Source: Bacillota bacterium (GTDB lineage Bacteria; Bacillota; Clostridia; Acetivibrionales; DSM-1351). Taken from it: a stretch of DNA of 42,161 bases. A program made the translations under genes and the position numbers. Location of the stretch: NCBI GenBank assembly GCA_023412275.1, contig JAEYNY010000103.1, positions 1-42,161 of the forward strand, read 5' to 3'. Under the pieces are notes generated by a model. It saw only the letters and a program-made list of their open reading frames with translations, had not been told where the DNA came from and did not search any database. Each line of letters starts with the position of its first letter. The stretch's first letter is position 1. Shown piece by piece: positions 7,299 to 15,600 of the stretch.

Positions 7299-8114
7299 CT
7301 ATAGTTGCTCGGCAAATCTGACCAATTCCATATTAAACTTATCTTTTTCCTCAAAGAACAGACCGTGTCCGCTGTACTCAAAAGGTACGAGCCTTGAGTT
7401 TCTGATATTTTTTTTCATGACCTCTGCCAAAGGAAACAGACAAACACGGTCATGTATTCCGTGAAGTATCAGGGTAGGAACCTGAATTTTGGGAAGATCG
7501 TTAAAAAGGCTTTCGTCACGGAAGGTTTTGGCACACTCTGCTGTTGCCCAGCCGGCCGCCTTAAAGCCAAGTTGAAAAAACCAGTCAGATAGAGCCTTGG
7601 TTATGGGCTTGTAAAAAAACATTGGTGCAGTATCCAGAAGCATTTGTGGACGGTTGTCATATACACTCTGGATTATTTTAGTTATATCTTCTTTGGGAAG
7701 GCCGTAAGGAAAGTCAGGGCGCATAGTCAGACTTGGTGCAGCAGCAGCAAACAATGCCAGCTTTGACACACCATAGCCATTAAAGAGAGACATATAGCGA
7801 ATAACAGTAGCACCTCCCATTGAATGGCCTGCCAGAACGAAGTTTCTAAGCTTTAATGCGTCAACTACACAACGGACATCTTCAGCCAACCTGTTGTAGT
7901 CATAACCCCAGAAAGGCTTACTTGAATTGCCGAAGCCTCTTGTATCCATACCAATACATCTGTATCCCATTTTAGGAAGCACATTGAATTGATATTCAAA
8001 TGCCCGGTGGCTTAAAGGCCAACCGTGTACAAAAAGAATCGTCTTTTTACCATAAGGATTAATATCATTTACATAAATATTTACATCCTGTTCTGTCTTA
8101 ATGGTGTACTCCAT
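7299..8114 (-). CDS. Alpha/beta hydrolase, haloperoxidase/esterase-like
   Basis: A 271-residue cytoplasmic alpha/beta hydrolase. The oxyanion-hole motif is VHGWPLS (29-35), the nucleophile elbow is GHSMGG with Ser98, and Asp222 (HGIHDR) and His250 (YSGHGLFFE) complete the triad. A cap region spans about 135-205. The family includes non-haem 'haloperoxidase' esterases and C-C hydrolases; the substrate is unknown. The start is set to the ATG at 8114 because GGAGG lies eight bases upstream; the eight codons above it overlap that site. Monocistronic, followed by a hairpin. Confidence 0.88.
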   Translation of the reverse strand: MEYTIKTEQDVNIYVNDINPYGKKTILFVHGWPLSHRAFEYQFNVLPKMGYRCIGMDTRGFGNSSKPFWGYDYNRLAEDVRCVVDALKLRNFVLAGHSMGGATVIRYMSLFNGYGVSKLALFAAAAPSLTMRPDFPYGLPKEDITKIIQSVYDNRPQMLLDTAPMFFYKPITKALSDWFFQLGFKAAGWATAECAKTFRDESLFNDLPKIQVPTLILHGIHDRVCLFPLAEVMKKNIRNSRLVPFEYSGHGLFFEEKDKFNMELVRFAEQL

Positions 8115-8252
8115 AATTTGTTCCTCCAAATAATACAAGAAATCCTATAATATAGTATTCAAAATGTATTAATTGAGTGTGTTAAATAAAAATTAGCACT
8201 TGAGAACAAAATAACTAAGAGAAAAATAAATTAAAATTAAACGGAGGAAAAC

Positions 8253-8882
8253 ATGAGTCTGTTTCTTGGTAAAATACATTACTGGCTTTACAACAAAATT
8301 ATCTGGTATGAAAAAATTGAGATGGATATTATAAAATGGGCTCAGGCAAAGGACTTGCCTGTAGGCACCTGGGTTCAGGATATAAACGAAAAACACGGCC
8401 CTCCTTTGGAGCCTGAGCCATTGGAACAATTGATTGATACCTCAAATATACACGGATGGCTTCAGGAAAGAATAGAAAGTGCGGAATTAAGGCAGGCAGC
8501 TATTGTAACTCAGGTACTAAACAGGAACATGGATTATAAGAATGATTTAACTGAGATTTATAAAAACCAGGGAAAAGCTGCTGCACAAGATTATCAAGGG
8601 GAAAAATCTATTCCGGAGGATATATTTAATGCTTTGAATGACTATATCCTTGAGGGAATGCCCTGTGACCGTGTAAACGAAATAGTATCAAGCAGTGATA
8701 ACGAATTTGTATGGAAGTCCGCAATATGCCTTCATACACCATATTGGAAAAAGGTTGAGGGAAATGTAAATAATTTTTATGAACTTAGAGAGGTTTGGGT
8801 AAAAGCCTTCGTAGAAGAGCTGAACCATGATTTTATTTATACAAGGTCCGCTGATAATACACACAGGATATCACGTAAGTAG
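8253..8882 (+). CDS. Protein of unknown function co-transcribed with a hemerythrin
   Basis: A 209-residue soluble, acidic protein without signal peptide, membrane helix or motif I can name. ATG start with GGAGG eight bases before. Notable features are a proline-rich segment (GPPLEPEPLEQ, about 50-60), then helical heptad-like stretches, a WLQERIESAELRQA region and a C-terminal Trp/Tyr-rich part. It ends 13 bp before a hemerythrin-domain gene, so the two are almost certainly one operon. A role alongside oxygen, nitric-oxide or iron sensing is inferred only from that neighbour. Confidence 0.75.
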   Translation: MSLFLGKIHYWLYNKIIWYEKIEMDIIKWAQAKDLPVGTWVQDINEKHGPPLEPEPLEQLIDTSNIHGWLQERIESAELRQAAIVTQVLNRNMDYKNDLTEIYKNQGKAAAQDYQGEKSIPEDIFNALNDYILEGMPCDRVNEIVSSSDNEFVWKSAICLHTPYWKKVEGNVNNFYELREVWVKAFVEELNHDFIYTRSADNTHRISRK

Positions 8883-8895
8883 AAAGGAAGATTAT

Positions 8896-9450
8896 ATGGA
8901 TTGTATTGATTTAATGGTAGATGAACATAAAAATATAAAGCGTATGCTGAAGGTCATCCGTGAATATTGTTACAAGATTTTAAAGGGTGAACAGATAGAG
9001 TATGAAGATTTTTTTACAATAATTGATTTTGTAAGAAATTATGCAGATGCTCACCACCATGGCAAAGAGGAAAAACTTCTTTTTGACAGAATGGAAAAAG
9101 AAATGGGGCCAGCTGCACAAAAGCTTGTAAGACATGGCATGTTGGTTGAACATGATCTTGGAAGGCTTCATATGCAAGAACTTGAAGCTGCCGTAAAAAG
9201 GGTCATGGAAGGAGATGATGAATCCAAGCTTGATATAATTGCCAACGCAGTTTCATATACGCACTTGCTTTACAGGCATATTGAAAAAGAAGACGGAGTA
9301 GTATATACCTTTGCAAGGAATAATCTGGTTAAAGAAACAATGGACAAACTGAACTATGAATGTGAAAAGGCAGAAAACAAAGCACAGGAAGAGCATTTAC
9401 AGGAGAAATACATTAAACTGATAGAAGAGTTTGAAAAGAAGATATTATAG
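8896..9450 (+). CDS. Hemerythrin HHE cation-binding domain protein
   Basis: A 184-residue four-helix protein with the hemerythrin ligand pattern: DEHKNIKRML near the N-terminus, ADAHHHGKEEKLLF (His and Glu ligands), HGMLVEHDLGRLHM, and YTHLLYRHIEKEDGVVY. This matches the HHE family, where a non-haem di-iron site binds O2 or related ligands; members act in oxygen or nitrosative stress and iron handling. The start is the ATG at 8896 with AAGGAAG seven bases upstream; a longer frame from 8827 overlaps the preceding gene and is not needed. Second gene of a two-gene operon. Confidence 0.88.
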   Translation: MDCIDLMVDEHKNIKRMLKVIREYCYKILKGEQIEYEDFFTIIDFVRNYADAHHHGKEEKLLFDRMEKEMGPAAQKLVRHGMLVEHDLGRLHMQELEAAVKRVMEGDDESKLDIIANAVSYTHLLYRHIEKEDGVVYTFARNNLVKETMDKLNYECEKAENKAQEEHLQEKYIKLIEEFEKKIL

Positions 9451-9452
9451 AA

Positions 9453-9476
9453 AAACCGGCTAATGGCCGGTTTCTC
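9453..9476. terminator. Bidirectional hairpin between convergent genes
   Basis: AAACCGGC (9453-9460) pairs with GCCGGTTT (9466-9473). It lies between the hemerythrin stop and the convergent nitroreductase stop; the T-run is short on both strands. Confidence 0.7.
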
Positions 9477-10076
9477 TTATTTGAACACTTTAAGTCTTGA
9501 TTCAATTGGCTGAAATTGCTTTTCATCAGGAGATGCAGTTGGCTTTCCGAATGGCATCTGGGCAACAAGCCTCCAGTTCAAAGGGATTTTCCATTCAGCC
9601 CTGACGGCATCATCTATTAATGGGTTATAGTGCTGAAGAGAAGCTCCTATACCTTCAATTTCTAAAGAAGTCCAAATTACATATTGTAACATTCCGTTTG
9701 ACTGTTCTGCCCAAACGGGGAAATTATCCTTATACAGTGCAAATTGCTGCTGTAGGGACTCGATAACAGAGTTGTCCTCAAAAAACAAAACGGTACCATA
9801 GCCACTTCTGAAAGAGTTGATTTTTTGCTCCGTTGCTGAAAAGTTTTCAGGCGGTACCACCTTACTGAGAGCATCCTTTGTTATGCTCCACAATTTGTCA
9901 TGGTTAGCTTCCAATAATAATACAACTCTTGCACTTTGACTGTTAAAGGCTGAAGGTGTGTGGAGAACTGCATCTTTTATAATTTCCTGAACCCTTTCAT
10001 CGGAAACAGGAATCTTCTTATCAATTCCATAGTATGTGCGTCTGTCTTTTACTGCTTCATAAAAATTTTTGGACAA
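9477..10076 (-). CDS. Nitroreductase family protein, Frm2/CinD-like
   Basis: A 199-residue FMN-dependent nitroreductase-fold protein. RRTYYGI near residue 13, TPSAFNSQSARVVLLL (about 40-55), a single LFFED segment, and GIGASLQHYNPLID followed by FGKPTASPDEKQF match the Frm2-like subgroup (yeast Frm2/Hbn1, lactococcal CinD), which reduces quinones and nitroaromatics and is linked to redox or copper stress. The start is a TTG at 10076 with GGGAGG about eight bases upstream. Functions as a homodimer in known members. Confidence 0.88.
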   Translation of the reverse strand: MSKNFYEAVKDRRTYYGIDKKIPVSDERVQEIIKDAVLHTPSAFNSQSARVVLLLEANHDKLWSITKDALSKVVPPENFSATEQKINSFRSGYGTVLFFEDNSVIESLQQQFALYKDNFPVWAEQSNGMLQYVIWTSLEIEGIGASLQHYNPLIDDAVRAEWKIPLNWRLVAQMPFGKPTASPDEKQFQPIESRLKVFK

Positions 10077-10198
10077 AACAACTTCCTCCCTTATTATTTA
10101 ATTAGTTATAAAATATATTAGTATTTAATCTACCAACATTAACATACCAATAAACATATCTTTTACAATAATAAGGTAATTATCCGTAATAACTGCTT

Positions 10199-10444
10199 TT
10201 ATTGTCTTTCGGGATACATTCCCTGTGTAGCTATACAAAATACAGTATTTGGATCCGGTTCACCACCTCTTAAATCAGGTAGCCCAAACGTAGTACTGCC
10301 ATTACCGCCGAATTGAGCTCCCAGCAGTGAAAATAAGGCGGTATTTGTTTGAACGTTTAAAATCGAACCATTACAAATCGCCCAACCAGATGGGACATAG
10401 GAAAACGGAAAGAGCTTTATCATACCTAAAATAGGAAAATCCAT
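10199..10444 (-). CDS. Miniature phage-tail-collar domain protein (MdpB-like), copy 3
   Basis: An 81-residue protein made of the N-terminal tail-collar domain (LGMIKLFPFSYVPSGWAICNG...TFGLPDLRG), joined almost directly to the short C-terminal strand (FCIATQGMYPERQ) that ends full-length microcystin-dependent (MdpB-type) collar proteins. The roughly 90-residue Gly/Ser/Thr-rich middle of ordinary family members is missing. No signal peptide. ATG at 10444 with GGGAGG upstream. Last of three tandem paralogues; the 27-bp gap to the previous gene indicates an operon. Confidence 0.85.
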   Translation of the reverse strand: MDFPILGMIKLFPFSYVPSGWAICNGSILNVQTNTALFSLLGAQFGGNGSTTFGLPDLRGGEPDPNTVFCIATQGMYPERQ

Positions 10445-10472
10445 TATAATAACCTCCCTGAAAATAAACTTT

Positions 10473-10733
10473 TTAATTTTGTGTAGGATACATGCCAGTC
10501 ATTGAAATATAATAAGCCATGGGGCGCGGAACCTTAGCCTGATATGCACTTGCTTTTAACAGATTTGGAACTGCGAATGTCTGACCGGGTGTACCGCCAA
10601 ATTTATTTCCAATTAATGAATATAATGCTTGATTTTGTGCAACCTGAAATTGTGTTCCATCACACAACTGCCAATCGTAAGGAGCGAATCCTAAGGCAAA
10701 AAGCTGAATCTGACCTATGAAAGGATAATCCAT
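10473..10733 (-). CDS. Miniature phage-tail-collar domain protein (MdpB-like), copy 2
   Basis: An 86-residue paralogue of its two neighbours: IGQIQLFALGFAPYDWQLCDG, then QALYSLIGNKFGGTPGQTFAVPNL, ending AYYISMTGMYPTQN. The linker between collar domain and C-terminal strand is a few residues longer (KASAYQAKVPRPM). Same leader layout as copy 3 (CAGGGAGG, 8-9 bases, ATG). It is the most divergent of the three: the Gly-Trp of copies 1 and 3 (RGW, SGW) is replaced by DW. No signal peptide. Confidence 0.85.
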   Translation of the reverse strand: MDYPFIGQIQLFALGFAPYDWQLCDGTQFQVAQNQALYSLIGNKFGGTPGQTFAVPNLLKASAYQAKVPRPMAYYISMTGMYPTQN

Positions 10734-10804
10734 AATAATAGCCTCCCTGAGCCGCAGAACGGCTAAAATAAATTTTTAAAGTTGAAATTATATAAACAAT
10801 CAAC

Positions 10805-11047
10805 CTAATTCCGTGTAGGATAAAGGCCTTCTATTGCTATGTAATACTTTGTATTCGGTACAGGCTCCGTGCCTAATAAATTAGGTAGGGCAAAGGTTGT
10901 TCTACCGTCACCGCCATAAGAAGCTCCCAGTAACGAATACAGTGCTTGATTTTTTGTAATGTTTAATAACTGGCCATTACACAAAAGCCATCCTCGCGGT
11001 ACAAAGGTAAATGGGAAAAGTTCTATTTCACCTAACATCGTCTCCAT
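10805..11047 (-). CDS. Miniature phage-tail-collar domain protein (MdpB-like), copy 1
   Basis: An 80-residue, promoter-proximal paralogue closest to the family consensus: LGEIELFPFTFVPRGWLLCNGQ, NQALYSLLGASYGGDGRTTFALPNL, then TKYYIAIEGLYPTRN. The GGDGRTTFALP run is the classical tail-collar signature. Like copies 2 and 3 it lacks the long central insertion of ordinary MdpB proteins and has no signal peptide. ATG at 11047 with GAGAGG nine bases upstream. A strong promoter lies about 30 bp above the start. Confidence 0.87.
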   Translation of the reverse strand: METMLGEIELFPFTFVPRGWLLCNGQLLNITKNQALYSLLGASYGGDGRTTFALPNLLGTEPVPNTKYYIAIEGLYPTRN

Positions 11048-11078
11048 ATAAACACCTCTCGCTGATTAATATATAGTA

Positions 11079-11108
11079 ATTATATAATATTGTGTAAAAA
11101 TATGTCAA
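11079..11108 (-). promoter_or_regulatory. Sigma-A promoter of the mini-collar operon
   Basis: On the minus strand TTGACA (complement of 11103-11108), 18 bp, TATAAT (complement of 11079-11084): both hexamers are perfect consensus. Confidence 0.8.
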
Positions 11109-11113
11109 TAGGA

Positions 11114-11130
11114 TGTCATAAATAATGACA
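11114..11130. promoter_or_regulatory. Perfect palindrome in divergent control region, candidate operator
   Basis: TGTCAT (11114-11119), 5-bp spacer, ATGACA (11125-11130). It lies just upstream of the minus-strand -35 box, which itself contains the related half-site TGTCAA, and just before the plus-strand promoter. Well placed to co-regulate both directions. Confidence 0.5.
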
Positions 11131-11142
11131 ATTAGAAAAATT

Positions 11143-11170
11143 TTGATTGTAATTTTGATTGAGTTACAAT
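11143..11170 (+). promoter_or_regulatory. Probable promoter of the discoidin/cadherin-like gene, with 12-bp direct repeat
   Basis: TTGATT (11143-11148), 16 bp, TACAAT (11165-11170). The box sits inside a near-perfect 12-bp direct repeat (11139-11150 and 11151-11162, AATTTTGATTGT/A). Confidence 0.45.
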
Positions 11171-11233
11171 ATAATAATAATATCATTTAATGTAAAAAAA
11201 TACAAATTTTAATATAGCAGGGAGGAAATACAT

Positions 11234-12574
11234 ATGGGTAATACCGCATTAATTGGTCAAGTTTCAGCATCCAGTTATATAGCTCCTTTTGGGGCGGCAA
11301 AAGCAATTGACGGGATATTAAAGCCTGTTAACAGATGGGTTGGAGAAGTACCTTGTACACTGAGTTTTACACCAAATAATTTGTATTGTGTGAATCGGTG
11401 GGTTGTAAACGGCATGGCTTCAGTGGGTTGGGACCCTCAGCAATACTATATGCTGACATATTCTTTACAAGGAAGCAATGATAATAATACATGGTTCACT
11501 CTTGATGTAGTGGATAATACAAATACTAGCACAATAAGTTACAGTTCTGACAGAACGTTTGTTCCAACCGCCGCCTATAGGTATTATAGGGTAAATGTAA
11601 CAAAAGGACTAAAATGTAATCCCAACATTGCTTCAATTTCTAATTTCCAGCTGTTCCCTGTTGACCCGACAAGCCAATATCTATCAAACTTGACGATAAA
11701 CAGCGGTACACTTACACCTGCTTTTAATAAAACTACATTTGCTTATACTGCTACAGTTGATTATAGTACGACAAGTATTGTAGTAACTCCTACCGCAGAA
11801 ACTCCGACAGCCTATGGCCAAAACGCGGTTATTAGGGTAAATGGAGTTATAACCGCAAGTGGAGCAGGAGCAGCTGTGAATCTTGCAGTCGGTGTTAATA
11901 CTATAACTATTGATGTTACTTCGGCGGTTGGGTACCTAACTCAGAGATATACCATGACTGTCACTAGGCTTAACAGTAACAAACTCGCAAGTCTTTCTGT
12001 TCTTAACGGAACTACAGTACTTCCGATGACACCGAATTTTGATAAAAATACTTTTGTTGGGTACTTGGTAGAAGTTGATAGTACAGTTCAAAGCGTAATG
12101 ATAAATGCTATATGTGAAAACCCTGCATCGACTATGACAATAAACGGAGGAGCTGCTGTAAGTGGTACACCATACGGGCCGATTCCACTGCAGACAACAG
12201 GAGATACAACAGTAAATGTTATAGTAACTACAGCAACAATGTCCCAGCCGACGCAGACGTATACGGTAACAATTAAGAGGAAAGAGGATTTGACGTTGTC
12301 CAATTTATTGGTTAAAAATGGAAAAGCAACTCTTACATTGCAGCCGACATTTAGCCCAACACAACCGCAATATACTGCAAGTGTCAGTGGAACTACAAGC
12401 TTATCCATAATTCCAACTGCTATGAATCCTAATGGTGTAAATATTACTGTTAATGGTATCTCAGGAGCAAGTGGTTCGACGTTTACTGTGAATAACTTAA
12501 ACGCTCCGATTTGTATTGATGTTATATCAAAGATTACAGGAAATAAGATTACTTATACAATAACAATATTATAA
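11234..12574 (+). CDS. Discoidin (F5/8 C)-like plus three cadherin-like beta-sandwich domains, no signal peptide
   Basis: A 446-residue protein. Residues about 1-148 resemble an F5/8 type C (discoidin) carbohydrate-binding jelly roll (ASSYIAPFGAAKAIDG..., W/Y-rich core, TAAYRYYRVNVT). Three repeats of about 97 residues (about 150-246, 250-349, 352-446) have the cadherin-like beta-sandwich pattern L..L.VNSG.L.PTF...T..Y...V....TYTVT. Such domains usually sit on secreted or wall-bound proteins, yet the N-terminus (MGNTALIGQVSASS) has no signal peptide or membrane helix. ATG at 11234 with GGGAGG upstream. Divergent from the mini-collar operon and 69 bp before the SLH protein. Probably an adhesion or carbohydrate-binding protein exported by an unusual route. 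Confidence 0.75.
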   Translation: MGNTALIGQVSASSYIAPFGAAKAIDGILKPVNRWVGEVPCTLSFTPNNLYCVNRWVVNGMASVGWDPQQYYMLTYSLQGSNDNNTWFTLDVVDNTNTSTISYSSDRTFVPTAAYRYYRVNVTKGLKCNPNIASISNFQLFPVDPTSQYLSNLTINSGTLTPAFNKTTFAYTATVDYSTTSIVVTPTAETPTAYGQNAVIRVNGVITASGAGAAVNLAVGVNTITIDVTSAVGYLTQRYTMTVTRLNSNKLASLSVLNGTTVLPMTPNFDKNTFVGYLVEVDSTVQSVMINAICENPASTMTINGGAAVSGTPYGPIPLQTTGDTTVNVIVTTATMSQPTQTYTVTIKRKEDLTLSNLLVKNGKATLTLQPTFSPTQPQYTASVSGTTSLSIIPTAMNPNGVNITVNGISGASGSTFTVNNLNAPICIDVISKITGNKITYTITIL

Positions 12575-12585
12575 TTTATTATGTG

Positions 12586-12621
12586 GCCACACTCTGGTTT
12601 TATATACGCCCTGAGTGTGGC
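12586..12621 (+). promoter_or_regulatory. Intercistronic hairpin
   Basis: GCCACACTC (12586-12594) pairs perfectly with GAGTGTGGC (12613-12621) around an 18-nt loop. No T-run follows, so it is more likely an RNA-stability or partial read-through element than a terminator. Confidence 0.45.
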
Positions 12622-12643
12622 TATGTATATATAGGAGGGGCAA

Positions 12644-15600
12644 ATGTCAAAGACAGTTAAAAGAATATCTGTGGTAATTTGTATTTTACTATTTAATATC
12701 ATGATGGTATATAATACTGGTTATGTCTATGCAGAAGCACCACAGGATCAGAATTTTGACTCAGTTGCGGCTGGGAGTAGTTCAGGAACATATCAGGTAG
12801 GAGACCTGAATTTTACTACTGATACTGGTATTATTAACGTAAGAGGATGGGATGCATTAAGTTATGAATTTGGATATGGTCGTACGATAAATGGTTTTAG
12901 CGGTATGGCAATAAGTAATGATCCAGATTTAAATACAAGTCCTAAATTCTTTGCATTTGAATCTACAATACAAAGAACATTTAAGCTACAGTCGTTGTAC
13001 GCATTAATAACCGATATGGGCTCTTCGACTAAGGTGGATATAAAGGGATATAATGGTTCATCAGAACGTGTCCATGTAGATGGTATCGATTTTACTAAAC
13101 CGGGTACCACTGAATATGGTGATGTTACATATACCAATAATGTGTGCAATTCCACAGATGGTGAGTACGGCGGATTTCTTTCTTTTGGGGATAGTTGGTA
13201 TGATATTAACAAAGTAGTAATTACTGATACAGATACAGATCAGCCCTTGTATATTTCTCTAGACAGCCTCGACTTCTCAAACCTTACAGACCTTTCAATA
13301 GCCGACGCACCTGAGACTACTGAAGGACAGAACGCAACCTTCAGAGTAAATTTGACAAAGGCTTATACAAACGACATAACTGTAAACTACTCAATCATTC
13401 CCGACACTGCAACAGCAGATGATTTGGATACCACTGTACTAGATGACACAATTACCATTCTAGCCAATACACCTTATGTGGATATAAAAGTACCAACAAA
13501 AGATGATCCTGACCATGAAAAAGCGGAAAGCTTTAAGGTCAAGATTTTAAATACCAGTGTCGGTGGTATTACAGATGGAGAGGCTACGTGCACAATAAAG
13601 GACAATGACTCTCCTCCGAAAGTATCCCTAAGTATAGATAAAAGCAGTATTAGTGAGAATGGTGGTACTGCAAAAATAATCGTTGATCTTTCAAATAAGA
13701 CCTACGAAGATGTAAAAGTTAATCTTGATTTTACAGGTGCAACCCCTGGAACTGATTTTATAGCTCCGACTTCAATAACCATACCTGCAAATAGTTTATC
13801 CGCTTCAGTTTACATAATTCCGACGGACAATGATATCTTTTCAGGTGATAAGAGTGTAACCGTTGGAATAAGCACTGTGGAATATGGGGAAAAAGATACA
13901 ACTACTTCGGATACGCTGACAATTACTGATGACGAAACCGAGCCAAAAGTAAATTTAATCATAACACCAGGGTCAATATCAGAAAACGGAATTGATACGG
14001 CAACTGTAAAAGCTACACTTACAAATAAATCAAGCAAGGATGTAACAGTAAAATTATCTTTTGGAGCTGGTGCTGTGAAAGATAAGGATTTTACAGTTTC
14101 AAACGATACTATTACAATACACAGCACAGATACAGATGGTTCAGTGCAAATTAAAGGAATACCAAATAATAAATTCAATAATGACAAGACACTTACAGTA
14201 AGTACCTCCGACGACGATGTTACAAACGCAACTACAGGAGACGATAAATCAAAGGATTTAACAATAACCAACATTGATGCCAAACCAACGGTAAATATAG
14301 CGCCTGTCGAGTTCAATGAAAACGATATAACTAAAAAGGCCGCTTTTAAAGTTTCACTATCACAAGTAAGCGATGAAGATGTCACGGTACAATATGAGAC
14401 ATCAGACGGATCTGCAAAGAGTACTGAAGACTATACAAGTGCTTCAGATACGTTGAAAATAGAAAAAGGCCATACAGAAGGTATAATCGAAGTAAATGTA
14501 ACAAATGATTCACTGGATGAAGATGATGAAGACTTTTCAATTACTTTAACAAGTGCTGATGGTGCAGATTTGGGTACTTCTACTGCAACATGTACAATAA
14601 AGGACGATGATGTTGTTCCAGATTTGATTGTATCTAACCCACAGGTAGAAGAAAGTGATTTCGGCAATACTACCAAACTGATATTTGATGTTAAACTTTC
14701 AGCAGAAAGCGGAAAAACCGTAACAGTAAATTACTCAACTGCTGACGGGCTCGATACTCAAGATAAAAAAGGCGCAACACAAGGAATAGACTATACCGCT
14801 ATTACTGGTGGAATTCTGACTATTGCTTCGGGTGACACAAGTACACATCAAATTGAAGTAATTGTTATAGGGGACGATACACAGGAGCCAGATGAGACAG
14901 TTAAATTAAATTTATCTGCTGACAATGCGAACGGTTGTACTGCAACTGGTACAATTACGGATAACGATAAATCAACAATCTCTATAAGCGATGCGACTAT
15001 TACAGAAGGAGCTGCCCCCAAGATAGAATTTAAGGTATCTCTCAGCAAGCCATGTTCTGAAGGCGTAAGTGTTAATTTCAGAACAAAAGACGGCAGTGCT
15101 GTAAAGGAACAGGATTATGTACAACAGGAAGGTCCTGTTACTTTTGGAAAAGGTGAATCCGGAGATAAGACTATAACCATTGACATAAATGACGATGAAT
15201 TATATGAGGGAACTGAAACCTTTGATGTTGAATTGTTTGATTTATCAGACCCAGCTGTAGAAATGGGTAAGGCGACAGGAAAAGGAACTATAAATGACAA
15301 TGAATCCAAACCTTCAATATCAGTTGAAAATACCAACGTAGATGAAGGTGATTCAAGTAAGACTACCGCTTCATTTAAAGTATCTCTTTCAACAGCCAGT
15401 GCAAGTGATATATATGTAGATTATGCTACATCAGATGGAACTGCGGAAGCAGGAAAAGACTATACATCTGTAACAGACAAACTAAAAATCCCTGCCGGGC
15501 AGAAAAACGGAACAATCAATGTAGATGTGGCAGGGGACAACGTGTATGAGGAAAATGAAACATTTAAATTAAGTCTTTCAAGTGCAGAAGGTGCAGATAT

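Noticed and set aside
10199..11047. Prophage or tailocin remnant based on tail-collar domains
   Set aside because: No other phage structural, lysis, integrase or att-like sequences are near; the three genes are intact, co-directional and have a clean promoter, so an independent operon is more likely.
12575..12643. Terminator between the cadherin-like and SLH-protein genes
   Set aside because: The hairpin has an 18-nt loop and no T-run after it, so it is listed only as an intercistronic hairpin.
13810..14385. Long minus-strand open frame inside the Calx-beta gene (and similar frames at 15460-16878)
   Set aside because: They are Ser/Val/Leu-rich mirror frames of a Thr/Asp/Lys-rich repeat protein, with no ribosome sites; shadows of the sense gene.
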